A stretch of 22,526 bases of DNA from JAIKWW01 sp052169645 (GTDB lineage Bacteria > Bacillota > Clostridia > Peptostreptococcales > Anaerovoracaceae): the NCBI GenBank assembly GCA_052169645.1, contig JBQNCA010000026.1, positions 1 to 22,526 of the forward strand, written 5' to 3'. The notes under the pieces were generated by a model that saw only the letters and a list, made by a program, of their open reading frames with translations, was not told where the DNA came from and did no database searches. Below, in pieces: positions 13,845-22,474 of the stretch (position 1 is its first letter; every line of letters begins with the position of its first letter). Both the position numbers and the translations under genes were made by a program.

Positions 13845-15167
13845 TTAAAATCTCTGAAATACGCTGAAATAAAAGCCGTCAGAGCTGGAAATTTTTGTAA
13901 TAAGCTGTACCTCAGCTACCTTAAAAAATTTTTTGTTTTTTTTCAAAAACATAGCTGAAACAGCCTGATTTTCGATTTTTGATATAGTGCAGGTGCTATA
14001 AAAAAGCATACCTTTTTCTTTGACACAGTCTGCCGCATTTTCTAAAATCTTAAGCTGTTTTTTTGCCAGAGCTTCAATTTTTTTCTTATTCATATGAAGC
14101 TTTATTTCAGGGCGGCGGCGAACCGTCCCGAGTCCTGAGCAAGGTACGTCGGCTATTACTTTATCGGCAATACCGATAAAGCCGCCGTCGGAAAAGGTCG
14201 CATCATTAAGGCGAAGCTCCGCTATTTCAACACCGAGTCGCTTCGCCTCCTGCTCCATGAGCCGCAGCTTGTGCTCGTGGACGTCGCAGGAAATGATGCG
14301 ACCTTCGTTCATCATCAAGGCGGCAGCGCACATGGATTTACCGCCCGGCGCCGCACAAAGGTCGAGCAGCACATCCCCCGGCGCCGGTTGCAGCGTGCAA
14401 ACCGCCGCTACGGATGCCGAGTCCTGAACGCTGAAAAGCCCCTCTTTAAACAGCTCGCTGTCGATCAGCCCGGAGCCCTTGACCTTAAGCATGAGAGAGG
14501 CTGCACGAGTTGCCGTCTCCTGCGAGATGCCTACTGCGATGACGGGATCTGCGGGAGCGACCTCGAAGCCTGCGTCGGTGAGAACGGCAGCGAGCTCGGC
14601 TGTGCTGATTTTCAGCGTATTGGTGCGGATAGTGAGCGGCGGTACCGTATTGCCTGCGGCAAGCAGCTTCTCCGCCCTTTCCTCTCCGAACATTTCCACC
14701 CACATCTTAACTATATCAATATTATATGAATATTTTACGGACAGATAGTCCATAGGCATACTGTCTCTGTCCGGAAGCTCAAGCCTCGATAAATTTCGAT
14801 CATAAGAACGCAGCACCCCGTTTACAAATCCGTGCAGACCTCTTTTGATTTTCTTTGTAAGCTCAACACTTTCATTTATAGCTGCATATGAGGGCACACT
14901 TTCCATGAACTCTATTTGATAAGCTCCCATTAAAAGTATGACCTTGATTCTGACATCAACTTTTTTAAACCCCGTATTCAGTAGCTGAGCCAGTCTGTAT
15001 TCAAGATATAATCTGTTTTCTATAACTCCGTATACGACAGCTCTGACAAAAGCTTCATCCTTAGGATGAAGCTTTTTTACCGCATTGTTCAATGCTATAT
15101 TCGAATACGCTTTATCCGCCTCAACAGCGAGCAGAGCATCATATGCCGTTATTCTGTCATTATCCAT
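13845..15167 (-). CDS. rsmB: 16S rRNA (cytosine-967-C5)-methyltransferase
   Basis: This 440-residue enzyme methylates C967 of 16S rRNA using S-adenosylmethionine. A NusB-like RNA-binding domain (about 4-128) precedes the methyltransferase domain (about 170-440). Motif I is DLCAAPGGKS (269-278), the motif IV cysteine is in ADVPCSG (Cys343) and the catalytic motif VI cysteine in YSTCT (Cys393). The start ATG is 4 bp after the fmt stop, so it is co-transcribed. Base composition is odd: codons for residues about 156-354 (14105-14700) are very GC-rich (14341-14400 has 44 G/C of 60), while the 3' end is AT-rich (13921-13980 has 13 of 60). The reading frame and motifs are intact throughout. Confidence 0.95.
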   Translation of the reverse strand: MDNDRITAYDALLAVEADKAYSNIALNNAVKKLHPKDEAFVRAVVYGVIENRLYLEYRLAQLLNTGFKKVDVRIKVILLMGAYQIEFMESVPSYAAINESVELTKKIKRGLHGFVNGVLRSYDRNLSRLELPDRDSMPMDYLSVKYSYNIDIVKMWVEMFGEERAEKLLAAGNTVPPLTIRTNTLKISTAELAAVLTDAGFEVAPADPVIAVGISQETATRAASLMLKVKGSGLIDSELFKEGLFSVQDSASVAAVCTLQPAPGDVLLDLCAAPGGKSMCAAALMMNEGRIISCDVHEHKLRLMEQEAKRLGVEIAELRLNDATFSDGGFIGIADKVIADVPCSGLGTVRRRPEIKLHMNKKKIEALAKKQLKILENAADCVKEKGMLFYSTCTISKIENQAVSAMFLKKNKKFFKVAEVQLITKISSSDGFYFSVFQRF

Positions 15168-15171
15168 AAAA

Positions 15172-16116
15172 TCAATCCGTTCCGAGTACCAAGCCCTGCT
15201 TTATGCTGTTTCCACGCAAATATTCATCCGCAGTCATAACTCTCTTTCCGGGCATTTGGAGCAATTTAACAACTATCGACCCTCGTCCGCATGCGATAAC
15301 TATACCGTCTTTATCAGCCTTGACAACTGTTCCGGGTACTTCCTTCACATCAACTCCGACAACAGCCTTCTTTATTTTCATCTGCTGCCCGTTCATATAA
15401 GTAAAGGCTGCCGGCCACGAATCCATAGCTCTGATCTGTCTTCCTACATATGCCGCATCCCTTGAAAAATCAATAAATCCGTCATTCTTGGATATCATAG
15501 GAGCATAGCAGGAAAGCTCATCACTCTGTTTTTCGGGAAAAATATCACCGGAAATTATACGGGGCAGATACTCAATCAAAAGTTCAGCACCCATATCCGC
15601 CAATTCGTCATGCAGTTCATCCGCCGTCTTATTCCCTATATTTGTTTCCGATTTTGCAATCATATCGCCGGTGTCCAAGCCCTCTTCCATATACATCAAA
15701 GTGATACCTGTTTTTTCATCCCCTTCAAGTATGGCTCTCTGTATAGGAGCAGCACCTCTGAATCGCGGCAAAAGTGAAGCATGTATATTAATGCATCCCG
15801 AGCTCGGTATATCCAGCAGCTCCTTAGGGAGAATTTTACCGTAAGCTGCCACTATAATAATATTCGGAGAAATATCCCTTAATTTTTCCAAAAATTCATC
15901 ATTTGACCTGATTTTTTCGGGCTGACTTACATTCAATCCCTGCGACAATGCCTCCTCTTTTACCGGAGTAGGCTGAAGCTTTTTTCCTCTGCCCTTGGCT
16001 TTATCCGGTTGAGTCACTACCAATGATATATCATATCCGGAATTTACAAGAGCCTTTAACGGGGGAACTGCAAATTCCGGAGTTCCCATATATACGATTT
16101 TCAAAGTTTCCGACAT
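15172..16116 (-). CDS. fmt: Methionyl-tRNA formyltransferase
   Basis: The enzyme formylates initiator Met-tRNA with 10-formyltetrahydrofolate. I start at the ATG at 16116 (314 residues, MSETLKIVYMGTPEFAVP), one base after the def stop; an upstream in-frame start would overlap def by 35 bp and add a non-family N-terminus. The N-terminal Rossmann-like domain (about 5-190) holds the catalytic triad Asn110 and His112 in INIHASLLPRFRG and Asp148 in EEGLDTGD. The C-terminal domain (about 205-310) is the tRNA-binding oligonucleotide fold. Pairing with def is the usual bacterial arrangement. Confidence 0.96.
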   Translation of the reverse strand: MSETLKIVYMGTPEFAVPPLKALVNSGYDISLVVTQPDKAKGRGKKLQPTPVKEEALSQGLNVSQPEKIRSNDEFLEKLRDISPNIIIVAAYGKILPKELLDIPSSGCINIHASLLPRFRGAAPIQRAILEGDEKTGITLMYMEEGLDTGDMIAKSETNIGNKTADELHDELADMGAELLIEYLPRIISGDIFPEKQSDELSCYAPMISKNDGFIDFSRDAAYVGRQIRAMDSWPAAFTYMNGQQMKIKKAVVGVDVKEVPGTVVKADKDGIVIACGRGSIVVKLLQMPGKRVMTADEYLRGNSIKQGLVLGTD

Positions 16117-16117
16117 A

Positions 16118-16579
16118 TCATTCACCGCCGAGTACATGAAGTTCTTTGACATAATCCGTATATATTATACCGTCCAAATGATCGTTTTCATGGCAGAAGG
16201 CTCTCGCCAAAAGCTCGGTACCTTCGTATTCGACTTCATTGCCTTCTCTGTCAAGACCTCTTATTTTAACATAATTTGGTCTTGTCACCTCACCCGATCT
16301 GTCAGGTACGCTAAGACATCCCTCACTGCCTGTCTGCTCTCCGGATTTTTCTATAATCTCAGGATTTATCAGAACAATAGGACCTTCGCCGACATCTACC
16401 ACAAAAATTCGCTTTAAAACTCCTACCTGAGGTGCTGCGAGACCTACTCCTTCAGCATCATTCATAGTTTCTATCATATCGTCTATGAGTATTCGAATTC
16501 TTTCGGTAATCTCGCCCACTTCACGAGATTTCTTTCTTAATATAGGATCTCCAACCTTTACAATATTTCTAAGAGCCAT
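16118..16579 (-). CDS. def: Peptide deformylase
   Basis: This metalloenzyme removes the N-formyl group from new proteins. At 153 residues it has the normal bacterial length. All three family motifs are present: GVGLAAPQ (44-51), EGCLS with metal ligand Cys88, and HENDH (His130, Glu131, His134). The start ATG follows a strong GGAGGAGG ribosome site by 6 bp. It ends one base before fmt. The gap to priA upstream is 172 bp of very AT-rich DNA containing a 12-bp direct repeat (16676-16687 and 16732-16743) but no convincing promoter. Confidence 0.97.
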   Translation of the reverse strand: MALRNIVKVGDPILRKKSREVGEITERIRILIDDMIETMNDAEGVGLAAPQVGVLKRIFVVDVGEGPIVLINPEIIEKSGEQTGSEGCLSVPDRSGEVTRPNYVKIRGLDREGNEVEYEGTELLARAFCHENDHLDGIIYTDYVKELHVLGGE

Positions 16580-16751
16580 TATTCCTCCTCCATTTTAAAT
16601 TTATATATAAATTATTCCACAGTGAACTGTATCTTTTCCTTTTTTATAAATCCTGTAAAACAACTCATATAACATTTTATATTAACAATTTATTCTACAA
16701 AATAACAGTTTTGAACTATTAGCTATATGACTTTATATTAACAGTTTGTTG

Positions 16752-18761
16752 CTATGAAAAACTGTAAGGATTAACCTCTATCAACATATTCGTTTTCGTC
16801 ATTTTTGATTTCACATGTTTCTCCTTAAGCTTCGCAATCAATTCTATATATTTTTCAGTACAATCAATCGAGCTTTTAATTATCATGTGATATCTGTAAT
16901 CTCCGTTAAACTTGCTCAAATAAGCAGGCTGCGGCGAAAAAATTTCATTTGAATTTGCAAATTCAGCCGTCAATATTATATCATATATAATCCTTGCATC
17001 ATTTATGACAGCATCTTCATCCTCACCGTAAAATATAAGGCGAATTATATTTGTAAACGGAGGATATCCTGTCAACTGTCTGATTTTTATCTCATGCTTA
17101 TAAAAATTTTCAAAATCGCCTGATGCCGCATCAATAATAGCTCTTTCCTCCGGAGAATATGTCTGAATTATAACGTGACCCGCTTCAGCGCCTCTACCTG
17201 CTCTGCCTGAGGATTGAACTATAAGCTGAAAGGTCCTTTCGGCAGATCGGTAATCCGGAATATTTAAACTTATATCTGCAGCAATTATACCCACCAATCC
17301 CACATTTTCAAAATCCAAGCCTTTCGATACCAGCTGTGTTCCAACGAGAATATCGGTTTTACCCTTGCGAAAGGCATTCAATATTCTCTCCGCTTCTCCT
17401 TTTCTGGAAGTAGTATCCAAATCAAGCCTGTCCACAGTATAATTCTGAAAAAGTTGTTTTGCAAATTCTTCCACCTGCTCCGTACCTGCTCCGAAATGCT
17501 TTATATATTTTCCGCCGCACGAGGGACATATTTCAGGGACCTTGAGCTTTCTTCCACAATAATGACATTCGGCCATATCGCCGGACTTATGGTAAGTCAG
17601 GGAAACTCCGCAGGTTTCACATTTCATAACATAACCGCAGTTTCTGCATGATATAAATGAAGAATACCCTCTGCGATTGAGAAACAGTATAACTTGTCTG
17701 CCCTTAGACAGTACCTCGTTTGCACGTTCCATAAGCGCTACGCTGAAAATACTGCGATTTCCGTGCTGCAATTCTCTTCTCATATCGATTATCTCAACAC
17801 TTGGAAGCGAAGTGCAGTTATATCTCTGTCTCATTCTCAGTTCTTCGTATTCACCGCAGGAAACCCTATAAGCCGATATTATGGAAGGAGTTGCAGTACC
17901 CAATATAACCGTAGCTCCTACGTTCTTTGCACGAATCAAAGCCGTGTCTACAGTATCATATTTAGGAGTCATATCGGATTTATATGAAGCTTCATGCTCC
18001 TCATCGATTATTATAAGTCCCAGATTATCGAAAGGAGCAAATATTCCCGATCTCGCACCTATAAGAATACGTGCTCCGCCGGTTCTGACTCTCATCCATT
18101 GGTCATATCTTTGCCCTTTGGTTAGTTTGCTATGCAGCACCGCAACCGCTTCGGTTCCGAATCTGGCAATAAATCTTGTAATCGTTTGAGGTGTGAGTGA
18201 TATTTCAGGAACCAGAATTATGGCTGATTTCCCCTTGTTTAAAGCATTATCAACCGCTCTCAGATAAACCTCTGTCTTTCCGCTGCTCGTCACGCCGTTT
18301 AAAAGTACGGCGGCATAGCTTTCACTGTTTTGCAACTCATAGATACGATTTACCGCTGACTGCTGTTCCTCCGTCAGCTCAGGCGGAATATCCCTTTCAA
18401 CCTCAAGTATAGAATAAGGATCTTTTCTTCTCCCTCTTTTAGATGCCTCACCAGGCGGTATCATACATTTCACAGCATCTATATATCTGCACAGATATTT
18501 ATTGCGCATCCATATACATAATTTTATAGCATCTTCGTTGAGTGAATATTCCTCTTCCTTTGAAAAAACCTCTTTCAGCTGCTTTATACCGCCGTCATCA
18601 TCTGAAATTTCAAATACCCATGCAAGCTTTTCTCTGTTTCCTCTGCCAAAAGGAACTTTCACCACGCTGCCGACTCTTACTTCATCGAAAGGACATTGAT
18701 ATGTATAAAAAGCATCTGTATGATTGCTGATATTATCAATAACAACCTTTACATATTTCAA
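16752..18761 (-). CDS. priA: Primosomal protein N' (replication restart helicase)
   Basis: The 669-residue superfamily 2 DNA helicase reloads the replication machinery at stalled forks. The N-terminal 3' DNA-binding domain (about 1-100) precedes Walker A GVTSSGKT (156-163) and Walker B DEEH (253-256). Eight cysteines of the two zinc sites follow: Cys372, 375, 381, 384, 399, 402, 412 and 415. Helicase motifs V-VI include VGTQLVSKGLDF and QSSGRAGR. The ending NPYSF is typical. The start is TTG, overlapping the queH stop as TTGA with AGAGG 8 bp upstream, so it is coupled to queH. Confidence 0.96.
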   Translation of the reverse strand: MKYVKVVIDNISNHTDAFYTYQCPFDEVRVGSVVKVPFGRGNREKLAWVFEISDDDGGIKQLKEVFSKEEEYSLNEDAIKLCIWMRNKYLCRYIDAVKCMIPPGEASKRGRRKDPYSILEVERDIPPELTEEQQSAVNRIYELQNSESYAAVLLNGVTSSGKTEVYLRAVDNALNKGKSAIILVPEISLTPQTITRFIARFGTEAVAVLHSKLTKGQRYDQWMRVRTGGARILIGARSGIFAPFDNLGLIIIDEEHEASYKSDMTPKYDTVDTALIRAKNVGATVILGTATPSIISAYRVSCGEYEELRMRQRYNCTSLPSVEIIDMRRELQHGNRSIFSVALMERANEVLSKGRQVILFLNRRGYSSFISCRNCGYVMKCETCGVSLTYHKSGDMAECHYCGRKLKVPEICPSCGGKYIKHFGAGTEQVEEFAKQLFQNYTVDRLDLDTTSRKGEAERILNAFRKGKTDILVGTQLVSKGLDFENVGLVGIIAADISLNIPDYRSAERTFQLIVQSSGRAGRGAEAGHVIIQTYSPEERAIIDAASGDFENFYKHEIKIRQLTGYPPFTNIIRLIFYGEDEDAVINDARIIYDIILTAEFANSNEIFSPQPAYLSKFNGDYRYHMIIKSSIDCTEKYIELIAKLKEKHVKSKMTKTNMLIEVNPYSFS

Positions 18762-19369
18762 GTTATAATACCTCTTTCCAATGATGAATCCTCTGCTCCC
18801 GCTCCCGGTCTTTCAGAGAAAATGCATCCGCAAAAATTTTGCCTGTACAGATTATATTCCTTTGAAAGCTCCGTCGATCGTTTGAAGCCGTCTTTTTTCT
18901 TAAAATTCTCATCTAAAAATTCTATGCCCGCTCCCGCTGATAATTTATGACCTATATCATTGATTATAGCTGTATTTTTATGAGGGCTTACGGACAAGGT
19001 ACTTGCAAATATATCAAAATCGCTGTTTGCAGCCTCTATTGCAGTCCTTTTCAATCTGTATCTGAAGCATTGTGTACAGCGATTTCCGTTTTCCGGCTCC
19101 GCTTCCAAACCTTTTACGGCGTAAATAAATCCCTCCGGATCATATATTGCTTTTCTGAGCTTTACCTGAATATTTTGAGGAAGCCCCCGATTAAATTTTT
19201 CTAAAAATTCACATTGTGTATTCAATCGTTTGATATATTCCCCTTCATTTGTTATATTCGGATTATAAAAATATACGGTCAAATCAAATCTGTCCAAAAG
19301 TCTTTCTATTACTGCCGTACTGCAAGGTCCGCAACAACTGTGCAGCAACAATTTTTTTTTATCTTCCAA
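18758..19369 (-). CDS. queH: Epoxyqueuosine reductase QueH
   Basis: This 203-residue enzyme catalyses the last step of queuosine synthesis, reducing epoxyqueuosine in tRNA; it is the non-homologous replacement for QueG. It has the family cysteine pattern: HSCCGPCS (Cys12, 13, 16), RCTQCFRYRL (Cys98, 101) and QNFCGCIFS (Cys180, 182), the ligands for the iron-sulfur and extra iron sites. SPHKN (128-132) is also characteristic. The start is TTG with GAGAGG about 13 bp upstream; no better start is near. It is the first gene of the leftward housekeeping block and has a promoter at 19405-19433. No other queuosine gene is in the window. Confidence 0.92.
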   Translation of the reverse strand: MEDKKKLLLHSCCGPCSTAVIERLLDRFDLTVYFYNPNITNEGEYIKRLNTQCEFLEKFNRGLPQNIQVKLRKAIYDPEGFIYAVKGLEAEPENGNRCTQCFRYRLKRTAIEAANSDFDIFASTLSVSPHKNTAIINDIGHKLSAGAGIEFLDENFKKKDGFKRSTELSKEYNLYRQNFCGCIFSERPGAGAEDSSLERGIIT

Positions 19370-19404
19370 TACTCTGTTTACCTCTCATCTTCGAATTTCA
19401 AGAT

Positions 19405-19433
19405 CTTATATTGTAATAACGATACTATGTCGA
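19405..19433 (-). promoter_or_regulatory. Predicted promoter of queH-priA
   Basis: On the minus strand TCGACA (19428-19433), 17 bp, TATAAG (19405-19410); each hexamer matches consensus in five of six positions. It lies 36 bp upstream of the queH TTG. Confidence 0.65.
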
Positions 19434-19737
19434 ATTGCTGTAAAGAATATTAATTTAAACTTAACAGCTGACAGCCTCGTTATGTCTCATATTCAATATT
19501 ACTTACCAAAACGTGTTCCCTTCAACTTAATTACTATCCGCAGCTATACACTTTAAAGCCTCGATGCAACACCCGAATCACAAAATTTCAGCAGTTATGT
19601 GTTTTGGCTGCTTTAAAAAAATTAATGCAAGGCGGAATAAACAACAGGTACAAATATATTATGCTATAATTCAGTGTGTAATCACGATAAAGTATATCAC
19701 ATTTTGATATCGGAAACATATATACGGAGAAAAGCGA
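19434..19737. other. Divergent intergenic region queH / radical SAM gene
   Basis: About 300 bp of AT-rich DNA between two divergent genes. Apart from the two promoters it holds a short AGCAG/CTGCT hairpin near 19592-19613 followed by TTTAAAA, which is weak. No ORF with a ribosome site, tRNA or known RNA motif is seen. Confidence 0.5.
19662..19670 (+). promoter_or_regulatory. Extended -10 promoter of the radical SAM gene
   Basis: TGCTATAAT (19662-19670) is a perfect extended -10 element, about 70 bp upstream of the ATG. No recognisable -35 lies 16-18 bp upstream, which is acceptable for extended -10 promoters. Confidence 0.6.
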
Positions 19738-20676
19738 ATGTTCAAAGACGGTGCATATTACAATGCAATATCCCCATATCTCAAAGAATATTTCGGACAT
19801 CGAATGGCTAAAATTGCAATAGATGCGGGATTTACCTGCCCTAACAGAGACGGTAATGCAGGTACCGGAGGATGCATATTCTGTTCGGCGGACGGCTCCG
19901 GCTATTTTGCACAGGATAAGCGCTACAGCATATCCGAGCAGATAAATCTTCAACTTGATACAATGAAAAACAAATGGAGGGATGCCGGCTATATTGCTTA
20001 TTTTCAAAGCTTCACCAATACCTATGCACCTGTCGGACGGCTTGCGAAGCTATATGAGGAAGCCTTGGCCCATCCCGAAATACAAGGCTTGGTTATAGCT
20101 ACACGTCCCGACTGTCTTTCTGATGAAATTCTCTATTATCTCCAAAAATTAAACAATACAACTTTTCTATGGATAGAATTGGGACTTCAAACATCAAATG
20201 ATAATACTGCTGTAATAATAAACAGAGGCTATCCCCTTTCATGCTACGATTCAGCAGTTGAAAAGCTCGTTTCTCTCGGTATAAGAGTTGTAACTCACCT
20301 CATAGCGGGACTTCCCGGCGAATGTGAAAATGATTTTATAAATTCCGTAAAGCATATTTGTCGTCAGAAAATTTTCGGTATAAAGCTGCATCTTCTCACA
20401 TATCTGTATAGGACAAGGCTGGGTGATGAATTTCTGAAAAATCCTGACGCTTTTACAGTATATAATAAGGAAGAATATGTTTCTCTTATATGTGATGCTC
20501 TGGAATATACGGCTCCTGAAATTACAATTCACAGACTGACCGGCGATGCTCCTGCAGCTTCGCTTATAGCTCCTCTCTGGGCAAGGAATAAACATTCTGT
20601 TTTAAATGCAATAAATCATGAAATGAAATTGAGAGGTCACTGTCAGGGAAGATTATTCGGCATAACTGAAGATTAA
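19738..20676 (+). CDS. Radical SAM protein, TIGR01212 / YhcC family
   Basis: This 312-residue protein of the YhcC-like radical SAM family is the only real plus-strand gene here. The cluster-binding cysteines are Cys34, Cys46 and Cys49 in TCPNRDG...GGCIFC, spaced as in TIGR01212 rather than the commoner CxxxCxxC. Further family features are WIELGLQTSND (about 142-152), which binds S-adenosylmethionine, and HLIAGLPGE (187-195). It starts at ATG with GGAG 9 bp upstream. The reaction is unproven in most members; the E. coli homologue YhcC is little characterised. It is convergent with the decarboxylase gene, 34 bp apart, without an obvious terminator between. Confidence 0.9.
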   Translation: MFKDGAYYNAISPYLKEYFGHRMAKIAIDAGFTCPNRDGNAGTGGCIFCSADGSGYFAQDKRYSISEQINLQLDTMKNKWRDAGYIAYFQSFTNTYAPVGRLAKLYEEALAHPEIQGLVIATRPDCLSDEILYYLQKLNNTTFLWIELGLQTSNDNTAVIINRGYPLSCYDSAVEKLVSLGIRVVTHLIAGLPGECENDFINSVKHICRQKIFGIKLHLLTYLYRTRLGDEFLKNPDAFTVYNKEEYVSLICDALEYTAPEITIHRLTGDAPAASLIAPLWARNKHSVLNAINHEMKLRGHCQGRLFGITED

Positions 20677-20710
20677 TAGTATGATTCTTCTGTTAATAGA
20701 TGTAATCAAT

Positions 20711-22231
20711 TTATATCATTATGTTAAATATCGAGTCACGTTCTTCGGCTCCTGCTGTCATTAATCCGTATATCAGGTCTGTACCGTTTTTTCTGATACG
20801 AATACCGTGCATATGGAGATTCTTATCAAGGCAGCTTTCTATGAATATAATTTTTTCTGCTGTAATCTTTTCACCGGGCTGCAACAGAGGTATTCCGGGC
20901 GGATATACGGAAACCGCTTCGGCTGCTATCATTCCTTCAGCATAATTCAGCTGTGTAAACTCGTGCTTCGACATTGCGGCTTTTCTGGGTGACATTTCCA
21001 TAGTATAACCGACAGCTGAAATCTCTTCTATAAGTTCTGAAATTTGTTTTATTTCACAAATCTTTTCCCCTCTTCTTTTCGTCGAAATCTCACGCAAGGC
21101 TTCAATCAAAGCATCAAAGTCTGATTTGAGAGATCCGACGCCGAATAAAGCTACAGCATATATATCATCGGAAAATTCCACATCTATCCTATACTTGCTG
21201 TACAATTCCGTAGCCAACTCTCCTCCACTCATTCCACATCCGGATGCATTCAAAATAAGGCGTGAGCCTTCTATCGGTTTTAACACTCCGTTATCACTGA
21301 AATATCTGAGACAGCTTATACCTTCCAATTCCGATATCCTGTCTGCAGCTTCGGATGTCATATTATAAATTTCATCCCATTTTTCTTTTCCGTTTACAGC
21401 CATTTCTTTTCTCACAGCATCAAGAGATGCCATAAGAATATAGGACGGGCTTGTAGAGGTAAGCAAGCTTATAAAATATGAAAGCTTATCAATGTCTATA
21501 AGATTTCCCTGTACATGCAGCATAGAGCTTTGTGTCATGCTGCCCAGCATTTTGTGAGTGCTTTGAACCGATATATCCGCACCGCAGGACAAAGCTGTAG
21601 GGATTTTTGCGAAATCACAAAATTCCAACTGCGCTCCATGTGCTTCATCCGCTATCACCACAGCCCCATGAGCATGAGCGCAACGACATATGGATTCCAA
21701 ATCACTGTATGTGCCGTAATAGGACGGGTGTGTAACAATGACAGCCTTTATCGAGTTATTATGTAAAAAAATTTCTTCCAGACGTTCCGGCTGCAATCCC
21801 GTAAAAAGACAGCTTTTATCATCAAAATAAGGATTTATATATATAGGCTTCGCTCCGCTAAGCACCATTCCTCGAGTAACTGAAGAATGACAATTACCTG
21901 CCGCTATTATACTGTCCTCATCACCTGAAACAGCCGTTACAGCAGCCATAATACCTGAAGTCGTTCCGTTTACGAGAAAAAAAGTCCGCTCCGCACCGTA
22001 TAGCTGTGCTGCAAGCTGTTGTGCCTCTGCGATAATACCTTCGGTAGCATGAAAATCATCCATGCCTTCTATTTCCGTAACATCACGTTTCAACACTTCC
22101 TCAAAAAGACTTTTTACAATCGGCTCGGAATATATTACTCCTTTATGTCCCGGAACATGCATGGAAATACGATTTTGCAATACATATTCTTCTAAAGCCT
22201 CGACTATGGGCATTCTGTTCATATCAAACAT
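20711..22231 (-). CDS. PLP-dependent Orn/Lys/Arg decarboxylase family protein
   Basis: A fold type I PLP enzyme of 506 residues, the short form found in Firmicutes (SpeA/YaaO type), probably making a polyamine precursor such as agmatine or cadaverine. The start is the ATG at 22231, 5 bp after GGAGGT; the open frame continues upstream into tRNA-Phe and is not coding there. Motifs: HVPGHKG (25-31), FLVNGTTSG (85-93), DEAHGA with Asp195 and His198, and the PLP lysine Lys227 in STHKMLGS. The C-terminal domain (about 370-506) has the PPGIPLLQPGE signature. Substrate cannot be decided from these motifs. In many Firmicutes this gene precedes tmk-holB; here the tRNAs lie upstream and queH-priA follows beyond the radical SAM gene. 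Confidence 0.92.
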   Translation of the reverse strand: MFDMNRMPIVEALEEYVLQNRISMHVPGHKGVIYSEPIVKSLFEEVLKRDVTEIEGMDDFHATEGIIAEAQQLAAQLYGAERTFFLVNGTTSGIMAAVTAVSGDEDSIIAAGNCHSSVTRGMVLSGAKPIYINPYFDDKSCLFTGLQPERLEEIFLHNNSIKAVIVTHPSYYGTYSDLESICRCAHAHGAVVIADEAHGAQLEFCDFAKIPTALSCGADISVQSTHKMLGSMTQSSMLHVQGNLIDIDKLSYFISLLTSTSPSYILMASLDAVRKEMAVNGKEKWDEIYNMTSEAADRISELEGISCLRYFSDNGVLKPIEGSRLILNASGCGMSGGELATELYSKYRIDVEFSDDIYAVALFGVGSLKSDFDALIEALREISTKRRGEKICEIKQISELIEEISAVGYTMEMSPRKAAMSKHEFTQLNYAEGMIAAEAVSVYPPGIPLLQPGEKITAEKIIFIESCLDKNLHMHGIRIRKNGTDLIYGLMTAGAEERDSIFNIMI

Positions 22232-22258
22232 GCAGACCTCCGGTATAATATTTATCAA

Positions 22259-22299
22259 AAAATAAAAAATAAAGCTGCCTGCGGATTCGCAAACAGCTT
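22259..22299 (-). terminator. Terminator of the tRNA cluster
   Basis: On the minus strand AAGCTGTTTGCG pairs with CGCAGGCAGCTT (12 bp including two G-T pairs, 4-nt loop) and runs into TATTTTTTATTTTTT. It ends the tRNA Asp-Gly-Phe transcript. No separate promoter is evident in the 25 bp before the decarboxylase ribosome site, so that gene may depend on read-through. Confidence 0.85.
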
Positions 22300-22305
22300 C
22301 ATATA

Positions 22306-22381
22306 TGGTGCCCAAACTCGGAATCGAACCAAGGACACGGGGATTTTCAGTCCCCTGCTCTACCAACTGAGCTATCTGGGC
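22306..22381 (-). tRNA. tRNA-Phe (anticodon GAA)
   Basis: 76 nt including the encoded CCA. Acceptor stem GCCCAGA/TTTGGGC with discriminator A; D arm AGCTCAGTTGGTAGAGC; anticodon stem GGGGA/TCCCC around CTGAAAA, giving GAA; T arm with GGTTCGATTCC. Third gene of a cluster; 5 bp from tRNA-Gly. Confidence 0.97.
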
Positions 22382-22386
22382 ATAAT

Positions 22387-22461
22387 TGGAGCGGAAGACG
22401 AGATTCGAACTCGCGACCCTCGCCTTGGCAAGGCGATGCTCTACCCCTGAGCCACTTCCGC
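22387..22461 (-). tRNA. tRNA-Gly (anticodon GCC)
   Basis: 75 nt with encoded CCA. Acceptor stem GCGGAAG/CTTCCGC, discriminator T, D arm GGCTCAGGGGTAGAGC, anticodon stem CGCCT/AGGCG around TTGCCAA giving GCC, and T arm GCGAGTTCGAATCTCGT. Co-transcribed with tRNA-Asp and tRNA-Phe. Confidence 0.97.
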
Positions 22462-22474
22462 AGGTTATAAAAAT

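Noticed and set aside
16676..16743. 12-bp direct repeat TTTATATTAACA in the def-priA gap
   Set aside because: Short and AT-only in a very AT-rich gap, so chance is a sufficient explanation.
22232..22366. N-terminal extension of the decarboxylase into the tRNA region
   Set aside because: The extension crosses a terminator and tRNA-Phe; the ATG at 22231 has a strong ribosome site and gives the normal family N-terminus.
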